A stretch of 64,000 bases of DNA from Cavia porcellus. Taxonomy: Eukaryota > Chordata > Mammalia > Rodentia > Caviidae. Location: the NCBI RefSeq assembly GCF_034190915.1, contig NW_026947502.1, positions 34,998,785 to 35,062,784 on the forward strand. Direction: 5' to 3'. The position numbers were made by a program, and so were the translations under genes. Position 1 is the stretch's first letter; each line of letters begins with the position of its first letter. Below are positions 37,066-48,800 of the stretch, in pieces. The notes under the pieces were generated by a model, which was not told the origin of the DNA, made no database searches, and saw only the letters and a program-made list of their open reading frames with translations.

Positions 37066-37280
37066 TATAAAATGAGGTGAAAAAGTTTGGAAAAGATGGT
37101 ATAAGTGCCTGCCTCGCAAGCATGAGGTTGTGAGTTTGATCCCCAGTTCAAAAAAAAAAAAAAATCAAAAAGTCTGGGAAAGAGAATAAGCAAATACCAT
37201 ATAACCCCTATATATAGCTATAAAGAAGAATTAGCAACTCCACTTCAATTAAAGAATTTATTACAATCCTTAGCATGTTC
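37066..37280 (+). repeat. Long inverted repeat, left arm (contains an ID SINE)
   Basis: Holds a plus-strand ID body (AAGTGCCTGCCTCGCAAGCA, GAGTTTGATCCCCAG), an A-run, then about 110 bp of non-SINE sequence including CCCCTATATATAGCTATAAA and AGCAACTCCACTTCAATTAA. The whole stretch recurs reversed at 37621-37840. Confidence 0.85.
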
Positions 37281-37620
37281 TAGAAAGGCTAAACATGACT
37301 TGTTCAAATAAAAAAGCATTGTTTTAGATTTTTCCTAGTTAATTTATGTTGTCCTGTTAGGGCTGAACACAATTTTTTACTATTATTTAGAAGTATTTTT
37401 GATATTAAAATAATTCAGTGGGAAGACACCAAAACTTAACTGATTTAATAGTAGATTTAAGGTTTCAATTTAGAAAGAACTTTTTCACTTCAATCTCCAA
37501 GACAAGTAAAAGTTTGATCATATATGCAAATTTCTTTGGTGGATTTTTTTGATTTTAATTCTCAAATTATTTATATTTGTAACTGTGCAACATTCTATTA
37601 AATACTATCAGAAAGTGACC

Positions 37621-37840
37621 AACATGGTCAGGATTGCAGTAAGTTCTTTAACTGAAGTGGAGTTGCTAATTCTCCTTCTTTATAGCTATATATAGGGGTT
37701 GTATGGTATTTGCTCATTCTCTTTGCCAGATTTTCTGATTTTTTTTTTTTTTTTGTACTGGGAATCAAACTCACGACTTCATGCTTGCCAGGCAGGCACT
37801 TCTACCACTGAGCTAAATCCCTGGCCCCAACATTTTATAG
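37621..37840 (-). repeat. Long inverted repeat, right arm (contains an ID SINE)
   Basis: Reverse complement of the left arm. It has TTAACTGAAGTGGAGTTGCT, TTTATAGCTATATATAGGGG and a T-run, then a reverse ID (GCTTGCCAGGCAGGCACTTC, head CTAAATCCCTGGCCCC, about 37738-37829). Non-SINE parts of the two arms differ at about ten positions plus a 3-base indel over about 112 bp by eye. Confidence 0.85.
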
Positions 37841-37859
37841 TCTGTAACACATTTCTGGA

Positions 37860-38145
37860 AATTAGAATAATCTATCATATTAGTCTCTTTCCCATCTCTG
37901 GGACAAAAGGGGAATTTAGAAAGAGAAGTTTATTTCAGTTTAAGGTATTAGGGGGCTCAGTTCATGGTTGACTGGCTCAAAGGCTGATCTAACATGGCAG
38001 AAGGAAACTGCTCAATGCATATCAGGACAGATTCACCCTTCCTGTGAAAACTCCTAGTGAGCTCCTCTTCTGACCAGACCTCACCTCTGAGCATAAAACT
38101 TCTGCCGGACATTTTAGATCTAAACTATAACATCACCTTGTTTTA
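37860..38145 (-). repeat. MaLR LTR fragment
   Basis: AGAGAAGTTTATTTCAGTTT, GCTCAGTTCATGGTTGACTG and GACCAGACCTCACCTCTGAG read as a minus-strand MaLR. Confidence 0.55.
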
Positions 38146-38149
38146 GTGA

Positions 38150-39295
38150 GGGCCAGAATATAGGACCTATCCTTGCTTGTAGGACTTTATCTACTATTTA
38201 GAGACAAGCAGGAGCTCAAGGATTATAGTGAATGTCTTTTGATGGCAAAGATCATCAATACTAATTTTAGGTTTTTAAATACTGTGTGTGGATGAAACAG
38301 CAATAAAAATAACTAAGATTTCCGCTTTTAAGGAACTTATATCTTAGTGGGGAAAGTAAATAAAATAATTCCAAAAAACCTGCAAATGATAGCCCATTGA
38401 TGTGAGAGAGCAAGTCTAAGGAATGGACTCTTGCTTTAGATGATGAGAATCGGCATCTAGATGAAGTTCTAAGAAGAAAATAATCTTGTGCAGGAGACTA
38501 CCCAAATGCAAAGTTCCTCAGGGCAAGTGGCATGGTGTGTTCAATAGATAGAAAAAACATAACAAAACAAACAAACACAAAAAAACCAGTGCGTCTATGA
38601 AGTGTGACAGGGAGGGTGCTGGAGAGGTCAAATCACAAGGGGACCTGCAGGTCACAGTATGGACTTCAGGATTTGTCTTAGCTGCTGCAAAGAGCAATTG
38701 GAGTGCTTTAGGTCAAGTGTGATCCAAGCTGGCTTATGCTTTTTAAAACGACCACAATTCTTTCTTTCTGGAGAATGAACATAGGAAGAATAGAGTAGTA
38801 GCAATTAGGGTGGTTGGAATTAGATTTATATTAAATCTAATGGTACGCCAGCCAGTGAGAGCTCTGATAACCATCTCTAACCTCCTTCATACTGAGTCCC
38901 ACTTGCATATTCCATTAAATAGCAAACTTTCATAACTATCATTTAATCACTTAGTTGTTTTTGGCCTGTCATCTTCATTTAGGGTTGCCAGGTAAAACAG
39001 ATTCCCAGTTAATCTGAACTTGTGAAATCATGAATACATTTTTACGGTTCTTAAATATTACATGGGAAAGATGTATACTAAAACTTACTGTTTATTGTGC
39101 AATCCAAATTGGTCATCTTGATATTTTTATTTGCTCAATTTGGCAAACTGCTCTCACTGGAATACAAACCGTGGGATGGAAGCGAGAACCTGCCAAGCCC
39201 CTAGTGTATAATGTACGTGTAGCAGTGTTGGGCACAGAGCAGGAGGCCAGTCTGAAGGAACAAGTGCATGATTAGGCGAACTCATAAGTAACTGA
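38150..39295. other. Intergenic DNA upstream of YTHDC2, no firm feature
   Basis: Contains one stretch with the look of an old mammalian repeat (AAGGAACTTATATCTTAGTG, near 38,330) that I cannot assign. No gene seen. Confidence 0.35.
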
Positions 39296-39410
39296 ATAAA
39301 AGGATGAAACAGAACCCCCGGGCGGCCAGCGGAGGCTAGCAGCATCAGCTAGGAGGCAGCCCCTGCTGGGAGCCGAGCCACGGATTAGCACCTCAGGCCG
39401 ACGCGCCGAA

Positions 39411-39420
39411 GTCACGTGAC
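39411..39420. promoter_or_regulatory. Palindromic E-box GTCACGTGAC
   Basis: A perfect 10-bp palindrome with a CACGTG core, flanked by GT/AC, the form preferred by USF and MiT/TFE-family bHLH-ZIP factors. It lies about 230 bp upstream of the YTHDC2 ATG. Binding is inferred from the motif only. Confidence 0.6.
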
Positions 39421-39432
39421 CGTAGATCCGGG

Positions 39433-39440
39433 TGACGTCA
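39433..39440. promoter_or_regulatory. Full-consensus CRE TGACGTCA
   Basis: A perfect 8-bp CREB/ATF/CREM palindrome 12 bp downstream of the E-box, followed directly by TCACG. CREM/CREB sites are common in genes active in the testis, and YTHDC2 acts in germ cells, so the site is plausible as a real control element. Occupancy is inferred. Confidence 0.6.
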
Positions 39441-39652
39441 TCACGTCTGCGCTGTCCGCCTCGCCGGGGCTGTAGTGGCGCCGGCGCCTTCTCTGCTGCT
39501 GTGGTGATTAGGACCTTGTGACTCAGGCCGGGCGTCTGCTGCCTGTGGAGCGGCCGCGTCTCTTCAGTGGTCTTCGAGGCCCGGAGCCCCTGTCACTGGC
39601 TGTCACCAGCAAGCTGGCTGCCTCTACGCTGGGAGAACATCGCCTCAGGGCC

Positions 39653-39863
39653 ATGTCCAGGCCCAGCAGCGTCTCCCCGCGGCCGCCGGCTCCGGGCGGT
39701 GGCGGCGGAGGCGGAGGCGGCGGAGGCGGAGGCGGCGGCCCTGTCGCCTGTGGTGCTGGGGGCGGCCGCCGGGCCAAGGGGCTGAAGGATATTCGTATCG
39801 ACGAGGAGGTGAAGATCGCAGTTAATATTGCTCTGGAGCGCTTCCGATACGGGGACCAGAGAG
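39653..39863 (+). CDS. YTHDC2: YTHDC2 exon 1 (coding part)
   Basis: Starts at the ATG of [10 protein letters not shown] in context GCC-ATG-T with G at -3. It encodes 15 consecutive glycines written with mixed GGC/GGA/GGT codons, then the start of the R3H domain ([20 protein letters not shown]). The donor is GAG|GTGAGG and the intron is phase 1. Confidence 0.95.
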
Positions 39864-42800
39864 GTGAGGTTTCGTACGGGCCCCCGCGGCGCTCGCCCTT
39901 CGCCTGTCGCTCTCCCACCGGACCCGACCCAGCCTGGCGCGGAGCGGACCCACCACGGGACGGGAAGGGGGCGCCCAGCAGGTCCTCCAGGGAGCGCGCG
40001 CCTGGCCAGGTTGGGAATGCGAGAACCTACAAGTTCTCGAGGGTCGGCGGGGATAGGGGGCCTCTGTCTGGCATTGCGAATAAAGGTCAGGTTGCTCTGG
40101 ACTGGACCTTTTTCACCACCTTATGGCGGCTAAGCCTATGGTCTTTTAATTGTTGGTTAGCTGCTCTAGGGGTCGCCTTAAATAAGGTGCGTTGAAGCTA
40201 CAGGCGTATAAAAGTGGAAGAAAATCAGACATGTGAACATGCAGGTCACAGTGGTTTGTTTAAATCGTAGAAGCATCATGCCAAATACTTTACTTGGCAT
40301 ACAAAGCGTCTTCCTCTTGGGTCATGTAATACAAGGCCAACTACTGGCCTGTGGTATGTCTATAGCATATTAAATTCTAATTTCGGTTTGGTAGCTTAGT
40401 TAAAAGAAACTTTTTTACAGTCCAGACTCGGACCTGACCTGGACTAAGTGATTTTGAACTTAAAACAGAGGCAAAGCCTCAGCGCTGGGTAACAGTAAAC
40501 CTAGCCTGAAGTAGTGAAATATGAATTCATACGGTTTTGGAAGCAAAGGCAATGGAGTTTCATTTTGAAAATTCATAAACCTTGAGCAGACCTCATTAAA
40601 GAAATAAGCTTTCTGTTAATTTTTTGTTTGTTTTTAAACGACTGTCACTATGTAATTTAGGCTGGCCTCAAACTTACAGCAATCCTTCTTGCCACCTCCA
40701 AGTGCTGGGATTGCAGGTGTGCCACAGTTTTTTGTTAATTAAGCAAGTAAGAACTAAATTAAAATAGTACTAAATATGCTCATCAGTAATTATAACAACT
40801 CAAGATTCCAGCACAAATAATTTTTTGGTGATGTCGTAGTTCTTTATTATTTTTAGGATTAATACATTAAAAAATTAGAATTCTGGTTTGCATTGTTACT
40901 TTGAATGTTTTTTTTTTTTTTTTTTTTTTTTTTTTGTACTGGGGATCGAACTCACAATCTCGGGCTTGCCAGGTTTGCGCCGCTGAGCTATATCCCCGGC
41001 CCGGATATCTTCTTTTCATATAAAGTAGAACAGACTTGATTATATGCTTGTAAATGTTTTTCAAATTGTGTATTGCTTGAAAGAAAATTACTTATCCACA
41101 GATAGTACTTTCTTTTTTTCTTCTCTGCAGAAATGGAGTTTCCTTCTTCTTTGACCAGTACTGAAAGAGCCTTTATTCATCGATTGAGTCAGTCTCTTGG
41201 TTTGGTCTCTAAAAGTAAAGGGTGAGCTGATAGTTTTTCCTACTTAAAAAAAAAAAGATTATTAAAAAATATAAATGTATCTTCCAATAGTTATAGTCTT
41301 AGTTTTACATTCTTAATTATATTGTATGCAGATAAACTCATTCAGGTCTGTATCAAGTTCAGCTTTTTCCCTCAAGTCTTGCTCCAAGCTGGGGATTTAG
41401 CAAATTCTTTTTCTTTTTTTTAAAAAAGAGATTAAAAGAAAACTGCTTGAACAACTACAAATACTTCTAAACATTGCTAAAAGTTCCCTGTGGAGGAAAA
41501 TTGCCCAGATTGAGACCCACTGATAAAGAGAGGAAAAATGATATTATTTCAGCTTACCTGTTTTTAGGTTGAAAAGAGGGAAAACAACACTTTATTGAGA
41601 AAATGTTAACAAAAACATGGTCCTAACATGAAAGTAGCTGATGTTCAGATGTCTTACATATATGAATGCCTGATTACTGCCTGAGGGGAACTTAGGTTAG
41701 GTCAGTGTGTATTTTCATCTTTAAGGCCAGTGCTACAACAGTGGTTAAATTATTGAGCTGCACATATTACTTGTATATAGTCCATTGGACAGGTAAAACT
41801 GCTATACTTGAAAGTGAAAACACACAGAATTTTATCCAAAAATACATGGGCCAAACATGTTTTGAGATTCAGATATTTCAGAGTCTAATAAGATATTAGG
41901 ATGTGTTTACAATATGTTATATAGTGTCCTAATAAGGCATGGGAATCATTTTTAATTGCATTAATATTTATACTAGAAAATGTATAAATATTTATACCAA
42001 GGTAAAGACTTAATAACTTCACTCCAGTTTAATTAGGATAAATAGATAGCTTCATGCTTACAAAAAGTTTCCGGTTTTCAGAACAGTTTGAATTTTAGAA
42101 TTGTAAGTAAGAGGTTTTTGGCCTCTGTTGGAAACAACTATTTAGAATGCACAATTATAACTGGGGGTTTAGCAGAGCAGCGTTAAGTGCCTACTTGGCA
42201 AGTGCAAGGTCATGAGGTCGATCCCCCCCTCCCTCCATTTAACCATGTCATTGCTATAGTCTTAAATTCTAAACAGCAGACTTCAAGAATGATCTTAGAA
42301 CAGACCTTGGGAATACACTGCCTGTACTTCTGTCTAGTAGCTACACATTGCCTCAGCATGGTCATTTAAGGAACAACCTAGAATACAGAAACATTTGAGA
42401 AAGGAGTGAACAAGAAATTCATCAAGACAAGAAGGAAAATGAGGAACCCAGGATGTAGTTCAACAGTACAGCCCCTGAGTTCAAGTCGCAGTACCAAACT
42501 ACAACAACAAAAAAAGGCAGAGGGGAATTAGAAAACATTGAAAAGACAAGAAAAGGAAAGAAAGCGTTAGTAAGGGAAGCAAGGCAATGGTGCTTATTTA
42601 CCATTTACCTAGAATCTAACACCTATAATGTTAAAGACACAAACCTTGTTATGAAATGTCCTAGTCCTTTTGATGTCCTTTTGATCTTTGAGCAGATTTT
42701 GTATAGTATTTATGTGGTGGTGTTTGTTATTTTCAAATCCTTTTCCTTTTTAAAAATTTTTAAATGAACAAAGTCACTTTGAATTTATATCTTAAGTTCT

Positions 42801-45800
42801 TTTCGTTTGTATAAGAATTTATACTGACTTCTCATGCTTTTTTTTTAATCTTGTAGCATTAATTCATTGACTTACCTAGTTAGCTTATCTTTTTTGTTTA
42901 TTTTTGTGCCTGGTATTATGGTTCATTGATACGTATTTTATTTTATTTTTTTTAAATTTTATTTAAGGAGAAAAGAAAAAAAAAGCAGAGAAAGGGTACA
43001 AGTTATACAGATTTACAGAAAAAAAAGTGAACAGTAGGAAATCACTAGTTAATGGATTACATATTGTCATCTTAGAAATAATTGTTCAAGTCACAAAATT
43101 AAAGCTTGTAAAGTGGACATTCCATCAATGATACTGCAAACAGTTCTGTTCAATGATCCAATAAAACTCTGTGATATCATTTTCTATCTTATACACTTAA
43201 ATATACATGCAGTTATATAGTTTAGAGCACTTTCTTTTCCTCTCTTTTGTACCATGACTATTACACATTTTGGGTTTCATTGCTCCCACGGTTCTTACTA
43301 CTTTTTTGGAAGAGAGTAAAACCAAATGTGACATAACAGAACAGAATCGGTCAAGTCAAAAGGGTGGACATAATAGATAATATAAAAACATAATACAAGG
43401 TGATCAACAATGGTTACCATAATGCCTCCCGCTATCTCTAATAGAATTGCCTATATCGTTAGTTATAATACAATTGAACAAAACAGTAAAGAATAAAACC
43501 GACAAAACCAAAACATTGGAGACATTGTAGGTCTTCAAAAGTAGATAAAAGTCAACGAGAATGGGCGCTATAATGAATCTCATTATCTTCACAGCTGATG
43601 CCTAAACTTTCGAACCTGATACTATCCAGCAAAACAGAATAGGGGAACATCAGTTAAAAACCAGATGGTGAGAGTAATACAGGGCTTTAAATCGAGGTAA
43701 TGGAAAGTCAAAGTGGGTTACTATAATATATCCTGCTATTTTTTTTCCTTTAATTAAAAGGATAAAGATAAAAAAGTAAATAATGGAGTGGAGATTGAGA
43801 TAAAAGAGGGCATAACAACGAAACAGCGCAGATCAAAACATAACCATTTAAGCAGAATAGTGTTTCACCACCAGATAATCCTGACCTAAAAGTAGTTACC
43901 ATATTGTCTCTTTCCTTGAAATCCTTGAGTACAACTTCGTATACTGTAGCATTAAGTATATTTTATACGTATTTTAAAAGCAACTAGGTATGAGTACAGA
44001 TCAGGATACTTGATTTCTATTTTAAGACTCCCGTTTTCTCATTCTTTAGCTTTGGTTAGGTCCTTCATTTTTTTTCTTTTTAAGTTTTATTAGTACATGT
44101 TTGCAGTACATAAAGATTACATTCATTGTGAGGAGTTGATGCATGTATGTAACACAGCTTATTTCTTTTTACATACTCCCCTCTTTTCCCTCCTAGCTGT
44201 ACTTTTTTCCCTTCCCTTCCCTTTCCTTCCCTTCCCTTCCCTTCCTTTCCCACCTCCATCCATATCCTTTTTTTCTAATAGCTGTCTTTTATTTTGATCT
44301 TCAGTTATAGTTTTGGTTTTTCATGTAAGAGAAACTGTGATATTTAAGCTTATATATCTGATTTATTTTGCTTAACATTATGAACTCAGAGTGCATCCAT
44401 TTTCCTACAAATGAATCATTTACTCTTTTTTATGGCAAAGTAGTACTCCATTGCGAACAATCCCCCCCCCCCATGTATTTATTGGCCAGATTATTTCTTC
44501 TTCTGAGAAATGTTCATTTCAGTTGCCCATTTTTTTTTTTTTTAAATCAGGTCTTCTATTTTGGGGAGAGGATTCTACTTTTTGTAATTCTTTGTGTGTT
44601 TTACGTGTTAGTCCTTTGAGGAAAAGCTTGCAAAATTTTTTGCCCATTCTGTGGGTTGTCACTTTACTCTTGGTTGTTTCCTTTGCTCTGCAGAAGCTTT
44701 TTAATTTGATTTGATCTCACTATCAATTCTAGGTGTTCTCTTATGCAGTAGCGATTCTGTTCAAAAAGCCCTTACCTGTGCCTGTGCCTTAAGAATTTTA
44801 CCTGTTTTATTTCCTAGATTATGTATTCCAATGTTAATATTTACATCTTTGAACCATTTTGATTTTAATTTATACATGGTAAGAGAAATGAGTCTAGATT
44901 CATTCTTCTGCATGTGGATAGTCAGTTTTCTCAGCATCTTTTGTTAAAGAGGCTGTCTTTCCTCCAGAGTAAGTTTTTGGTCCCTTTGTTAAAGATCAGG
45001 TAGCTGAATGTGCTTGAAGTTGTTTCTCTATCTTCTGTTGATCCACATATCTTTTTCCCCCCAATATCATGCTGCTTTTATCACCATAGCTTTGTAGTAT
45101 AACTTTAAGTCCAAAATTGTGGTGCCTTTTGCTTTGGTTATTTTACCCAGGATTGTATTGTTTTATGTTGGTTTTGCCCATCCAGGAGCAGGAGATACCC
45201 ATTTTCTAACATCTTCTTTAAATTAATTTTTTCAGAGTACTGTTGTTTTTGTCGTAGAGGACTTTCACATCCTTGATTAGTTACTTTCTAGGTATTTTAC
45301 TGTTCCTGGATGTTATTGTGAACAGTATTATTTCTCTAAATTTGTTTTGATGATTTTATTATTCATATTGTGGAACTTACTGGTTTTCATGTGTTGACTT
45401 TGTATCCTGCTGCACAACTGAATGTGATTAATCTAGAGTCTTTGGCTAGTCCTTTCACTTTGGAAACCTGTTTTCTTAGTAATAAAGTTTAAAGAGGCTA
45501 ATCTCTCTACCACAACACAAGAAAAACTCTTTTCATATTTTGGTTAGTATGTCCCTTACTTCCTGCTCCAAAGGTTTCATGCTTCCCCATTATCCCCCGA
45601 GGAAAAATGGATTTTTTAAAACAGTGAACTCAATAAATTTTTAGATATTCATTGAAAAAGAAATGCTGCTGTGTTCAAAGATAACCGTAGGCAGGATTTA
45701 ATGGTTAACATTAGAACTTTACAATAGTTTTGTAAGATGGGTTCTGTTAATAACATCTGATACCTGTATAACCTATATTATACCTGTATAATATTTGTAG

Positions 45801-48800
45801 GCAGGTAAAGCCTACAAATCACATCACATCAGATCACATAGCTACAAATCAGATTACATAGCTAACAAATGTCAGAGCCAGGATTTGAACACTCTTAATG
45901 TTTAGCTAATTATTTTTATGGTTCACTGTGAGTGTATATTAGTGGAACTGAGCCCTATGAGGAGTCTTAACAAAAATATTAGATAGACTTATCTTCAGGT
46001 TACTTATGTCTCACTAAGAGCATCGTATTTACCACATAATGTGGTGCCACAGGAAAGCAGCCATGTTCATTTTAGTGACAAAATAGTTAATTGGTTACTT
46101 TATTATATTCTATGTAGCTATAAAAAAGTTCAACTTAGAATGATGCAAACTCTAATAGTTAATTGTAAATCTATGTTACACCACTGGGGGGAACATGATC
46201 CAGAGCTAAATTTTGGCATTTATCTGCCTAATGGAAATATAAGTGGAGACAGTAAATTAACTATTTGGTTTTTTAGAAACAGTAACTCCTTAGTGGCTGT
46301 CAGTTTTAAGTAGTCATTTTCTTTGAGTCATTTTGGCTCTTTACCTGCTCTTTTAAATTATTTGATTTGGGAAGTAGAACATACTAAGACATGATTATTG
46401 AGTTAAACAGTAATATGGTCTTTAAGTTGACAATTTGATTAATATTAAAACTATTAAATTTGATTAGTTACATTGTTTTTTTTTTTTTAGTTATATTGTT
46501 TTCTTTTTTTTTTTTTTTTTATTGGCAGGGACGAGTTCTAGGGACTGAATCCAAGACCTTGCACATACTAAGCTTGGGCTTTTCCACTGAACTATATCAG
46601 TTACCTTAGAATGGTATCATAGCATTGACACTGTAGTAGTAAATGTAATAGGAACAGGTACTAGTAATAGCCAGAGGTTGAATCTTTTACTAAAACAAGC
46701 ATATCAGATAAATGATATCTTTTTGCCCTATCAGCTGTGCTAATGTTGAATTCAGTAAATTTTACATGGTAATGACTATATATTTAAACTTGCTTTATAT
46801 GAATTATTTTTATGTACAAATACTGTATTAGGCAACTTGTGTTAAGAAATTTTCTATTTGATCCATTATTTTGTCAGTAGGCTTGTTGAGGAAGAGTGTG
46901 TATTTTAGTTTATAATCTCAGTTTCTTCCATATGGCAGATAGTAGATGCTCAGATAATACATGGTAAATAATTAAATGAATAATAGAAAATTAGTTAAAG
47001 AGGAAATGTAAACCTTCCTGAGATAACTTTTAAGAAAATCTGGAATTGCCGGATGGATTATAGGCTTTATTAGGCTGTATACACTGTTAGAGAAATAAAA
47101 CAATTTAATTTTGGTCATATAATTAGTTGAAAAAGTATTACTAAATGAACAGTAGTCTGTTGCTTTTTGTTCTAGCAGTAGTTTCAGTATCCTTCTGCAG
47201 TTAAACTTTTGTGACATGAACCACACAGAGAATGATGAATCTGTAGCAGGTATTTATTGTGGAGTTTCTGAAATGTCCATGGGAAAAGAACCCACTATAG
47301 AGAATGTCTCTATGATTCAGTAATTTTGATTTATCATGGAAGTAACTAAAATTTTTAGATCAGATTAAGTTTTAACTTTTTTATTTCATACTTTAAAGTA
47401 TGACTGAACACTTTTCAAAGAATTGATGATACATGGAAATCTTCTAATTCTTTAAAGAAATTCATTAAGGAATTTCTAGAAAGTAAATATTTTGGTAAAA
47501 TGAAAGCCTCACTTAAAAGACATATAAATAAAATTGTATACATTAATTTCTGATTTAATACCTTCCTACAGTAAAGATATTGTTGATAGATTTCAACCTA
47601 ATGAAAATCTGGGAAAATTATAAAATCGTGCTTTTAATTTTCATTATATTTGTGACTATTGCTTATTTTTATAATACCTTATATTATGATAGTAAAAAAT
47701 TGTAAAGCATTTTGTAAAATATTTGTATACTTTTTTTTAAATTTAAGAAATGATATTTTCCCTGATTATAATTGTGATAGCTTTCATTTATTTAGAACCT
47801 ATTCTATGAGAGCTGCTATACTTTACATGGCACCATCTTAATCATATGAATGGTCCTTTGAAATATATATTCTTTTATCTCAGTCTTAGGGCCATTAAAT
47901 AATTGGTTATAGTTTTACAAGCTAGTAAATGTTAGGACTGGGATTCCAATTCTGGTCTGTGTGCCTTCACAGCTTGAGCTGTTAACCAGTACTATATTGC
48001 TAGGTTATAGGAATGTATTATTATTAAATTAATCAAAACATTTGGAGGTTTGCTGTGTGTGCAACATTGTACCTAGATTTCTGGGAGCTGCAAAAGTCAT
48101 AAAAGATACAATCAGGTCTATATTAATTGAAGAACAGACCTCCAGTAAATAAAAGTTTAGGTCGTCATTGTCTTATAATTGAAGAGTAGAATCAGAAGTT
48201 TTAAAACTTTATTTTGTTAAAGAAAAGTGCCTTATATAATTGTTAATAAAGGACCTTTATGCATTTCTGGTTCAGCCTCTAAAACTGACTGTATTAATGG
48301 GTTTTCACAGGAGTGTGACATTAGCCAATATACTATGGAAACATTTAGTGGAATATACTAATCTGAAGAGTCAACTATAAATTTTTCATTATTATTTTTC
48401 ATTTTTTTTGCAACCCCCCTACTTCCCAGCATGTATTAATTGGTAATGTTAATCTACTGTGAAGTTAGCTAAAGACAAACTTTAGTAGTTCTGGGTAAGT
48501 AAGCCTTTTACTTACTTAAAATTAGATTTGCAGCATTTTGAAATTTTAACTAAAAAGCCTTGTAGTCTCTTGAGTCTACAAAACACTTTGATTTTTTTCA
48601 ATGTTTTGCTTGTATTTTCTAAGTGGGTATACATTATATGTAAACAAATTGATTACATATAGTAAATAAATGATTTTTATTAATATTTAGAAAGGGAGCA
48701 AATAGATACCTAACTGTGAAGAAGAAAGATGGATCAGAAACAGCTCATGCGATGATGACCTGTAATTTGACTCATAATACAAAACATGCTGTTAGGAGCC

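Larger units (their letters stand above)
39300..40080 (+). promoter_or_regulatory. YTHDC2: CpG island and promoter of YTHDC2
   Basis: A CpG-dense block starts about 350 bp upstream of the YTHDC2 start codon and runs about 200 bp into intron 1. It has no TATA box and includes the E-box and CRE palindromes at 39,411-39,440. The 5' UTR probably begins somewhere between about 39,440 and 39,520. No in-frame ATG lies between there and 39,653; the frame is open upstream of the ATG only through a GTG at 39,518. Confidence 0.8.

Noticed and set aside
39518..39652. Possible N-terminal extension of YTHDC2 through an upstream open frame
   Set aside because: The frame is open but holds only a GTG at 39,518 and no ATG before 39,653. 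The known protein starts at [10 protein letters not shown].
39523..39918. 131-codon minus-strand frame with a poly-proline run antisense to YTHDC2 exon 1
   Set aside because: It is the mirror of the glycine-coding repeat. It has no start context or homology.
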